Shown in pieces: positions 58,199-64,000 of a DNA stretch of 64,000 bases. The DNA is taken from assembly GCF_900111835.1 (NCBI RefSeq), contig NZ_FOJP01000001.1:124001-188000 (forward strand), read 5' to 3'. Each line of letters begins with the position of its first letter. The first letter of the stretch is position 1. The notes beneath the pieces are model-generated. The model was not told the origin of the DNA and ran no database searches. It worked only from the letters and a program-made list of their open reading frames with translations. This stretch comes from Metapseudomonas otitidis. Lineage in GTDB: Bacteria > Pseudomonadota > Gammaproteobacteria > Pseudomonadales > Pseudomonadaceae. Both the position numbers and the translations under genes were made by a program.

Positions 58199-58746
58199 CA
58201 ACCCACCGCCAGGGTGTGGGTCGCTTCCACGGCTCGGCCGGCGAGCAGCGCCTCGATGATGGGTTCGATGAAGCTGTTGGCCGAGTTGCACACCGCCCCC
58301 TCGCTGTAGGGGCCGAAGTAGGCCAGCTTGCCGTCGCGGTCCCAGATGCCCACGGCAGGCGTGGCGGGAATGGCCTCGGCCCCCGGCAGTCCGGCCAGCA
58401 GCTGCATGCGCTGCAGGTTCTGCGGCAGGTGCCCCTGGCTGCCGGGTTTCTGCACCGCATAGAAGGTCACGCCCTGGTCGGCGAAGCGTTCGATCAGCTC
58501 CCCCAGGTGCTGCTGGTTGCCGACGTTGCACGGGCAGGCCGGGTCGAAGAAGTGCACCAGGCGGATCGGCCCCGGCCCGGCGAGGGAGGCCGGCAGGTGC
58601 AGTGCATCGCCGGAGAACAGCGCCGTGCGCTCGTCGAAGGGGCGGATGTAGCGCCCCTCGTACCAGCGGTAGGCCAGGCCCAGGGCAATGACGACGGCCA
58701 GGGCCAGCAGGCCGAGGAGCAGGGACTTGAGGGGAAATGAACGCAT
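58168..58746 (-). CDS. Thioredoxin-like membrane-anchored protein (DUF6436 type) with CPC motif
   Basis: 192 aa. N-terminal anchor (LLLGLLALAVVIALGLAY, 9-26), then a thioredoxin-like domain with HFFDPACPCNVGNQQHLGEL (65-84): the redox motif is CPC (C71, C73) rather than CxxC. A second Cys cluster GCYCEWAP lies at the C-terminus. WDRDGKLAYFGPYSEGAVC is a cis-Pro-loop-like region. It looks like a periplasmic thiol-disulfide protein. Start at 58746. Convergent with the previous gene. Confidence 0.75.
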   Translation of the reverse strand: MRSFPLKSLLLGLLALAVVIALGLAYRWYEGRYIRPFDERTALFSGDALHLPASLAGPGPIRLVHFFDPACPCNVGNQQHLGELIERFADQGVTFYAVQKPGSQGHLPQNLQRMQLLAGLPGAEAIPATPAVGIWDRDGKLAYFGPYSEGAVCNSANSFIEPIIEALLAGRAVEATHTLAVGCYCEWAPAGG

Positions 58747-58865
58747 GGGAGCCGACCTTGTGCGGGGCGCATAGCTTGCCATGGCCGGCCGTGCAGCTGA
58801 ATATCGGCAGCCACTGCCGCCCCGAGAAGCGGCGAGCCCGACTGCCCTGCCGCCTGGAAGCCCCG

Positions 58866-59807
58866 ATGTCCGACGCTCCGCAACCCGAACAACTGCGCCC
58901 GCTGTTGCGCCCGCTGGCCGCCGACGCCCCTGACCTGGAGCTGGCGGCGACCTATCGTCGCTACTACGGGCTGGACCTGGCGATGCGCAAGCCGGCGCCC
59001 CATGTGCGCCTCGGCAGCCTGGACGTGGGCGGCTACCGCATCGCCACCCAGGCCTGGTGGCCGGCACAGCCCCGCGCCACCCTGGTGATGCTGCACGGTT
59101 ATTACGATCACATGGGGCTGTACCGCCACCTGGTGGATTGGGCGCTGGAGATGGGCTTTGCGGTGATCGCCTGCGACCTGCCCGGGCACGGCCTGTCCAG
59201 TGGCGAGCGGGCCAGCATCGGCGATTTCGCCGAGTACCAGGCGGTGCTGGTGGCGCTGCTGGGCGAGGCCGAGCGGCTGGGGTTGCCGCAGCCCTGGCAC
59301 CTGGCCGGGCAGAGCACGGGCGGGGCCATCCTGCTGGACTTCCTGCTCACCGGCTCGCCCCCGCCCGGGCTGGGGCGCACCCTGTTGTTCGCCCCGCTGG
59401 TGCGCCCGCGTGCCTGGGGTTGGTCGCGTTTCAGCTACCTGATGCTGCGCCCGTTCGTGGAGTCCATCCCCCGGCGCTTCAGCGTCAACTCCAGCGATGC
59501 CGAGTTCATCGACTTCGTCCACAACCGCGACCCGCTGCAGCCGCGCAGCCTGCCCACCGCCTGGGTCGGAGCCCTGTCGCGCTGGGTGCCGCGCATCGAA
59601 GCCGCCCAGCGCAGCCCGCACCGGCCGCTGGTGATCCAGGGCGATGGCGACATGACGGTGGACTGGCGGCACAACCTGCAGGTGCTGCAGGCCAAGTTCG
59701 ATGCGCCCGAGGTGCTGATGCTGCCCGGCGCCGGGCATCATCTGGTGAACGAGTCGGCGGCCTACCGCGAGCGCTACTTCGAATTCCTCAGGCAGCGCCT
59801 GGAGTAA
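58866..59807 (+). CDS. Alpha/beta hydrolase (lysophospholipase-like)
   Basis: 313 aa cytoplasmic serine hydrolase of the Hydrolase_4 type. Oxyanion motif MLHGYYDHMGLY (about 78-89), CDLPGHGLSSGER, nucleophile elbow LAGQSTGGAILLDFLL (Ser about 153), the acid in IQGDGDMTVDW, and His in PGAGHHLVNES. Chosen start at 58866; the frame stays open upstream but without family similarity. Probable lipase/esterase; substrate unknown. Confidence 0.88.
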   Translation: MSDAPQPEQLRPLLRPLAADAPDLELAATYRRYYGLDLAMRKPAPHVRLGSLDVGGYRIATQAWWPAQPRATLVMLHGYYDHMGLYRHLVDWALEMGFAVIACDLPGHGLSSGERASIGDFAEYQAVLVALLGEAERLGLPQPWHLAGQSTGGAILLDFLLTGSPPPGLGRTLLFAPLVRPRAWGWSRFSYLMLRPFVESIPRRFSVNSSDAEFIDFVHNRDPLQPRSLPTAWVGALSRWVPRIEAAQRSPHRPLVIQGDGDMTVDWRHNLQVLQAKFDAPEVLMLPGAGHHLVNESAAYRERYFEFLRQRLE

Positions 59808-59823
59808 GTGGGCGGGCCTCGCC

Positions 59824-60576
59824 TCAGGGGGCGAGGCTGGAGGCGTCCTGCCCCACCGCCAGGCTGGCGCGCACGGCGGCCAGGGCGGCCTGGTAATAGG
59901 CGCGGCCTTCTCGGGATTCGGCGAAGGTGACGAACTCTTCCATTTCCGGGTCCGACAGCCCGCGATAGACGTACAGCAGGGTGTTGTCCAGGTCGTTGCC
60001 GATCTGCTCCATCAGGCGCTGGCGCTGGCCGTCGAGCATGCCCTGGGCCTGGCCGCCGCCCAGCAAGCCGGGGAGCATCTGGCTCAGGCTGTCGGCGGCG
60101 ACGCCGGCCAGGGCGAGGCTGACCTCGGCACCCGCCTCCCGCGCCGGCAGGGCCTGGGCCAGGTGGCGCACCTGCAACTGGCGGGTGGCGCTGGCTTCCA
60201 TGCGCGGCAGGCCGTTGGCGTTCTTGGCGAGCTGGTCACGGCGGGTGGCCAGAACCTCGGCGGCGGTGACCTTGCGCCCCAGCGGCGATTGGAAGAAGGC
60301 CAGGGCCGGGCGTGGATCGTTCAGGTTGGCGCGCAGTGCGGCGAGGGCGCGCTGGTCCATGGCCTGGCCCTGGAAGCGGCGGTTGCTGTTGTCCACCAGT
60401 GCCTGGTAGACGGCCGGCGGCAGGCTCTTCTGGTAACGCTGCTGCGCGGCGCTCAGCGCGTCGGTGAAATGCGTCCGCTGTTCCGGCCAGCCCGCCGCCT
60501 GGTAAAGGCTGGCGTGGTCGTCGGCCAACGCCGGCAGACCGAGTAGCAGGAAGGTGACAGCGAGAAGCAGGCGCAT
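59824..60576 (-). CDS. DUF2059 domain exported protein
   Basis: 250 aa, signal peptide about 1-18 (cut after ALA). Two helical repeats: an N-terminal half with QRYQKSLPPAVYQALVDN, and a C-terminal half with LLYVYRGLSDPEMEEFVTFAESREG, the latter the DUF2059 core. Function unknown. GGAG 5 bases before the ATG. Divergent from the 2OG oxygenase gene across the largest intergenic region of the window. Confidence 0.8.
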   Translation of the reverse strand: MRLLLAVTFLLLGLPALADDHASLYQAAGWPEQRTHFTDALSAAQQRYQKSLPPAVYQALVDNSNRRFQGQAMDQRALAALRANLNDPRPALAFFQSPLGRKVTAAEVLATRRDQLAKNANGLPRMEASATRQLQVRHLAQALPAREAGAEVSLALAGVAADSLSQMLPGLLGGGQAQGMLDGQRQRLMEQIGNDLDNTLLYVYRGLSDPEMEEFVTFAESREGRAYYQAALAAVRASLAVGQDASSLAP

Positions 60577-60882
60577 GGGATCTCCTGGGGGGAAACGAGA
60601 GCCGGTGTTGTTCTAGGACCCGGAGGGGCGGGCTCGGTTCGGCCGGGGTGCCGACGATTCACGGGGGTGGTGCGGCGCGGGCTATTTTCCGGGGGCTTGG
60701 GGTGCTTGTCGAGGCATGCCGGGGCCCTGCGCACGAAATTCGTTCTAGGCTATGAACGCCAGGCCTGGCGGGCGGTTGCAGGGACGGTAAAGCGTGCTTG
60801 CAGGAGGCTTTCGTCGGGCGTGAAAGATTTTTCCTTTCGCCCTGTAGGCGGCGTTATAGCGCCCATTTAGAATGCCCCGACC
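60577..60882. other. 306-base intergenic region
   Basis: GC-rich left half with no motif I can support. The right half contains an imperfect hairpin (60816-60843, GGGCG...AAAG / CTTTCGCCC) and TAGAAT (60868-60873), a good -10 only 9 bases before the oxygenase ATG. No conserved ORF or RNA recognised. Confidence 0.5.
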
Positions 60883-61506
60883 ATGCCGACCCCCCCTTTC
60901 GAATTTTCCCCGGACACGCTTGCCGATGGCCTTGCCCGCCAAGGCTGGTGCCTGCTCGCCAGCGCATTGGACAACGACTTCGTGGCGGCGCTGGCCGGCG
61001 AATGCAGGGCGCGTGCTGCGGCTGGGGTGCTGAGTCAGGCCGGTATCGGCCGTGGGGACGCGCTGCAGGTCCGCGAGGGCATCCGCGGCGACAGCATTGA
61101 TTGGCTGGAGCCGGGGCAGGCCGAGGTTTCCGATCGCTACCTGGCGTTGATGGACGAGCTGCGGCTGGTGCTCAACCGCGAACTGTTCCTGGGGCTGGAG
61201 GATTTCGAGGCGCACTTTGCGCTCTACCCGCCCGGCGCCTTCTACCGGAAGCACGTGGACCGCTTCCGCGATGACGACCGCCGCACGGTCTCCGCCGTGC
61301 TCTACCTCAATCCCGATTGGCAGCCCGAGCAGGGCGGCCAGTTGCGGCTCTACTTCGCCGACGGTTCGATCCGAGACGTGGAGCCGGAGGCCGGCACCCT
61401 GGTGGTGTTCCTCTCCGGCGACCTGCCCCACGAGGTGCTGCCGGCCAACCGCGAGCGGCTGTCCCTCACCGGCTGGTTCCGCCGCCGGGGCGATACGCCG
61501 CTCTGA
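60883..61506 (+). CDS. 2OG-Fe(II) oxygenase
   Basis: 207 aa, P4H-like. The iron facial triad is visible: HxD in FYRKHVDRFRDDD (His and Asp about 122-124) and the distal His in GDLPHEVLP; the 2-oxoglutarate Arg is in NRERLSLTGWFR. No signal peptide. A TAGAAT -10-like element nine bases upstream suggests a very short leader. Similar proteins are annotated as proline hydroxylase-like oxygenases; substrate unknown. Confidence 0.88.
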   Translation: MPTPPFEFSPDTLADGLARQGWCLLASALDNDFVAALAGECRARAAAGVLSQAGIGRGDALQVREGIRGDSIDWLEPGQAEVSDRYLALMDELRLVLNRELFLGLEDFEAHFALYPPGAFYRKHVDRFRDDDRRTVSAVLYLNPDWQPEQGGQLRLYFADGSIRDVEPEAGTLVVFLSGDLPHEVLPANRERLSLTGWFRRRGDTPL

Positions 61507-61518
61507 TCGCCAGGGGGC

Positions 61519-62076
61519 TCAGTGCCCCCAGACCTTGAGGGTGCCGCGCAGGTCGACGATGTCGCGCACCTCGATGCTGCCCAGGCTGCTCTCGCCCACG
61601 TACATGTCGGCGGCCACCCGCATGCGGATGCGCTGGGCCGGCAGCCCGGACTGGATCAACTGGTCGTTGATGGTGGTCAGGTCCGGCAGGGTCAGCACCA
61701 TCTGCTCGACGCCGCTGGCGTTCTTGATCACATCCACCATCAGGGTCGGCTGGTCGACGTTGAACACCGGCAGGGTCAGGCCCAGCTGCGCCGGGCCGAG
61801 GGCGAAGCTGCCACCGGCGCCGTTGGGGCAGTCGGCGGCGCTGAGGCAGCCGTTGTCGATGCGGATGTTGCGCAGGGAGGCGTTGCCGCCGTCATCGGTC
61901 CAGGTCAGCCGGTCGATGCGGGACATCACGTCCAGGCGGATGCTCAGGCCGGATTGGCCGGTCACCTGGCCGAGTTGGCCGTTGTCCAGGACCTGGAGGT
62001 CCGCGTGGCTGGTGTTGGCGGCCAGCAGGGTGAGGCAGGCGAGGAGCGGGGGCAGGGCTTTTCTTGTTATGGGCAT
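61519..62076 (-). CDS. DUF6160/FilA-like exported protein
   Basis: 185 aa with signal peptide (about 1-25). The mature start DNGQLGQVTGQSGLSIRLD carries the GQxGLSI motif shared by DUF6160 and related FilA-type pilus-associated proteins. The rest is beta-rich with NGCLSAADCPNGAGG (a Cys pair) and ends LRGTLKVWGH. Function unknown; secreted or outer-membrane associated by inference. Confidence 0.7.
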   Translation of the reverse strand: MPITRKALPPLLACLTLLAANTSHADLQVLDNGQLGQVTGQSGLSIRLDVMSRIDRLTWTDDGGNASLRNIRIDNGCLSAADCPNGAGGSFALGPAQLGLTLPVFNVDQPTLMVDVIKNASGVEQMVLTLPDLTTINDQLIQSGLPAQRIRMRVAADMYVGESSLGSIEVRDIVDLRGTLKVWGH

Positions 62077-62255
62077 GGCGACTGTCCTTCGCGAAGGGGC
62101 GGCCGCAGTGTGGGCGGGGCCTGTGGCGGATGCCAGGGCCGGACGGCGTTTCCCGCCGAAGGATGGGCCAGCCAAAGGTGGGTGCGACGGGGTGTGGGGC
62201 CTCGGGCTGTTACCGGGTGTGGCCCGGGAGTACCCTGCGCGCCGAGGAGATCACC

Positions 62256-62756
62256 ATGCAGAAGATTCTGATCAGCCGCTGCCTGCTCGGGCAGCGGGTG
62301 CGTTACGACGGCGGCGCCCACGGCCCCTATGACCTGCTGCAACGCTGGCAGGACGAGGGGCGCGTGGTGCCGGTGTGCCCCGAGGTGGAAGGCGGGCTGC
62401 CGACGCCGCGCCCGCCGGCCGAGATTCCCGGTGGGCAGGGCCTCCAGGTGCTGGAGGGGCAGGCGCGGGTGATGACCGATGGCGGTGAGGACGTCACCAC
62501 GGCTTTCGTCGCCGGCGCGCGCCTGGCCCTGGAGCTGGTGCGGCACCACGGCATCGCGGTGGCCGTGCTCAAGGCGCGGAGCCCGTCCTGCGGAAACGAA
62601 GAGGCCTACGACGGTACCTTCACCGGCACCCGTATCCCCGGGGAGGGGGTGACGGCCGCCTTGTTACGGCAGGCCGGGGTGCGGGTGTTCAACGAGACGC
62701 AGCTGGAGGCCGCGCAGGCCTGCCTCGCAGCCCTGGAGGCGGACGACCTACTCTGA
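62256..62756 (+). CDS. DUF523 family protein (YbbK-like)
   Basis: 166 aa. ILISRCLLGQRVRYDGG at the N-terminus, VCPEVEGGLPTPRPPAEI, and VLKARSPSCGNEEAYDGTF are diagnostic of DUF523, with conserved Cys9, Cys46-region and Cys near 112 that may bind a metal or cofactor. Stand-alone version lacking the DUF1722 domain. The start has GAGGAG upstream. Function unknown. Its end overlaps the convergent binding protein by 9 bases. Confidence 0.88.
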   Translation: MQKILISRCLLGQRVRYDGGAHGPYDLLQRWQDEGRVVPVCPEVEGGLPTPRPPAEIPGGQGLQVLEGQARVMTDGGEDVTTAFVAGARLALELVRHHGIAVAVLKARSPSCGNEEAYDGTFTGTRIPGEGVTAALLRQAGVRVFNETQLEAAQACLAALEADDLL

Positions 62757-63368
62757 GGCCGCCGGTTCGGGGGTGGGCTCCGGCGCCGAAGCGGGCGCCT
62801 GCGGTGCTGTCGCGGCGGGTGCCTCGTGGCCGCCGTGCCATTTCTGTTCCAACTGCTCCAGGTGGCCCGTGCTGCGCAGCTTGCCCAGTGCATTGTTCAG
62901 GGCGCTGCGGAAGGCCGGGTTGTCGCGGCGGAAGGGAATGCCCTCCACCGGGGCGGCTGGCTTCGACGGGCTGGGCGCCAGGCCCTGGGGGGCCGGGTTC
63001 GTGGCGGCAGTCGGTGGTGCAGGTGTGTGGGTGTAGGGCTCGCTGAGTTCCAGTTGCGGGTCCTCGTAGGCGGTCTTCAGGCTGCTGCCTAGGGCGATGT
63101 CCACCTTGCCGCTGCGCAGGCTCTCCATCAGTTCCTCGGGGCTGACCGGGATGAAGTCCGCCTTCACGTTCAGCTCGTCGGCCAGGGCGTTGCCCAGGTC
63201 CACCCCGTAGCCCTGCAGCTGTTCGCCGTCGCGCAGGGCGAAGGCTGCATCGTTTTCCACCAGGGCGATCCGCAGGCTGCCCCGCTCCCACACGTCGTCG
63301 ATGAGGTCCGCCCGGACCGACGGCGAAGCCAGGGGCAGTAGAAACAACAGGCAGTACAACAGGCGCAT
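62748..63368 (-). CDS. Binding-protein-like exported protein with missing second lobe
   Basis: 206 aa; signal about 1-20. Residues 30-112 (RIALVENDAAFALRDG, GYGVDLGNALADEL, SLRSGKVDIALGSSL, LELSEPY) are a normal SBP_bac_3 lobe 1 up to the first hinge. Instead of about 100 residues of lobe 2, residues 113-142 are a Pro/Ala linker (PAPPTAATNPAPQGLAPSPS). The sequence then returns to the usual C-terminal helix of lobe 1 (FRRDNPAFRSALNNALGKLR, 146-166) and ends in another Pro/Ala tail. The frame is intact, so this is not a simple pseudogene. Confidence 0.8.
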   Translation of the reverse strand: MRLLYCLLFLLPLASPSVRADLIDDVWERGSLRIALVENDAAFALRDGEQLQGYGVDLGNALADELNVKADFIPVSPEELMESLRSGKVDIALGSSLKTAYEDPQLELSEPYTHTPAPPTAATNPAPQGLAPSPSKPAAPVEGIPFRRDNPAFRSALNNALGKLRSTGHLEQLEQKWHGGHEAPAATAPQAPASAPEPTPEPAASE

Positions 63369-63497
63369 GGGAAAACCTCGGTTATGTTCTGATGGGTGCC
63401 TTCCCGCTTCTCCAGCGTAGACCTGGCGGAACGATCCGGCGGTGAACCTACGCGGCGGCGGGAGGTCTGTGTAGCTCACGAAACAAGGAGATTCGTC

Positions 63498-63932
63498 ATG
63501 AAGCTTGCGTACGCCCCCCTTGGCCTGGCGGCCCTGCTCTCGGCCTTTTCCGCGGCCGCTCTTGCGGACATGCCCCGCACGCCAGCACCCGAGGGTGCCA
63601 AGGTCTACTTCATCGAGCCCGCCAACGGCGCCACTGTGGACAAGACGTTTACCGTCAAGTTCGGTCTCAAGGGCATGGGCGTCGCGCCGGCAGGCGTGGA
63701 TGCACCGGCGACCGGCCACCACCACCTGCTGATCGACCTGGATCAGGAGCCGGCGATGAACATGCCGCTGCCGATGACCGACAACCTCAAGCACTTCGGC
63801 AAGGGCCAGACCGAAACCGAAGTGACCCTGCCGCCGGGCAAGCACACCCTGCAACTGCTGGTGGGCGACAAGAACCACGTCCCGCTGGACCCGCCGGTGA
63901 TCTCCGAGAAAATCACGGTCACCGTGAAATGA
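63498..63932 (+). CDS. DUF4399 exported protein
   Basis: 144 aa with signal peptide (about 1-23, cut after ALA). Mature protein: KVYFIEPANGATVDKTFTVK, GLKGMGVAPAGVD, GHHHLLIDLD (His-rich), PPGKHTLQLLVGDKNHVP. Single DUF4399 domain, beta-sandwich-like and periplasmic. The His cluster hints at metal contact. AAGGAG precedes the ATG. Function unknown. Confidence 0.85.
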   Translation: MKLAYAPLGLAALLSAFSAAALADMPRTPAPEGAKVYFIEPANGATVDKTFTVKFGLKGMGVAPAGVDAPATGHHHLLIDLDQEPAMNMPLPMTDNLKHFGKGQTETEVTLPPGKHTLQLLVGDKNHVPLDPPVISEKITVTVK

Positions 63933-63951
63933 GCGTGAAAACGCACGCATG

Positions 63952-63979
63952 AAAAAGGGAGGCCAAGGCCTCCCTTTTT
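63952..63979. terminator. Terminator after the DUF4399 gene
   Basis: AAAAAGGGAGGCC-AA-GGCCTCCCTTTTT, perfect 13 bp arms with T run on both strands; bidirectional. Confidence 0.9.
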
Positions 63980-64000
63980 ACTGTCCAGCTCCGTCGTCAG

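Noticed and set aside
62748-63368. Pseudogene call for the truncated binding protein
   Set aside because: The frame is intact from signal peptide to stop, the deletion coincides with the hinge and the linker is a regular Pro/Ala spacer, all unlike random decay.

Overview
The window reads as chromosomal DNA of a high-GC Pseudomonas, probably near the P. aeruginosa lineage. The basis is protein-level recognition of several blocks: ppx-trxA-rho-ubiD, ygfA-6S RNA-zapA-zapB-like-ygfB-pepP-ubiH-ubiI, the two-gene iron ABC importer followed by gcvTH, and the complete spu polyamine locus followed by a HacB-like acylase. I see no rRNA, tRNA, integrase, transposase, CRISPR array or phage gene. I cannot name the species from sequence alone.

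Layout. 1-6.1 kb: housekeeping genes ppx (cut by the window edge), trxA, rho, ubiD and an Fe-S flavoprotein reductase. 6.1-12.7 kb: a LysR regulator divergent from a PotABCD-type importer ending in an amidase. 12.7-16.5 kb: quinone oxidoreductase, FliL-like secreted protein, EVE-domain protein, a small membrane protein, ygfA, 6S RNA, zapA and a zapB-like coiled coil. 16.6-21.5 kb: ygfB-pepP-ubiH-thioesterase-like-ubiI. 21.6-26 kb: ferric iron ABC importer and gcvT-gcvH, with no gcvP following. 26.1-26.7 kb: two small Pseudomonas-type genes.

26.8-40.4 kb is the accessory part. An eight-haem cytochrome c with HEAT and TPR repeats lies beside a LysR gene. That LysR gene is divergent from a ten-kilobase apparent operon: AruI-like ThDP decarboxylase, M20 amidohydrolase, polar amino acid ABC importer (ATPase, binding protein, two permeases), AruH-like aminotransferase, YtcJ-like amidohydrolase and a COG0523 GTPase. 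I read it as an uptake-and-degradation route for an arginine-like or guanidino compound, probably an N-acylated or amide-linked one. It is the best candidate here for an undescribed system.

40.4-53.6 kb is the polyamine locus: an orphan polyamine-binding protein, spuI, then spuA-spuB-spuC-spuD, an additional binding-protein paralogue, then spuE-spuF-spuG-spuH. Glutamylation enzymes, aminotransferase and uptake system are co-located. 53.7-64 kb resembles the region following spuH in P. aeruginosa: HacB-like acylase, AraC regulator, orphan binding protein, thioredoxin-like membrane protein, alpha/beta hydrolase, DUF2059 protein, 2OG-Fe(II) oxygenase, FilA/DUF6160-like protein, DUF523 protein, a binding protein that appears to lack its second lobe, and a DUF4399 protein.

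Coding density is high and most operons are tightly packed, with ATGA overlaps at several transporter subunit junctions. Only one intergenic stretch reaches 300 bases (60577-60882).
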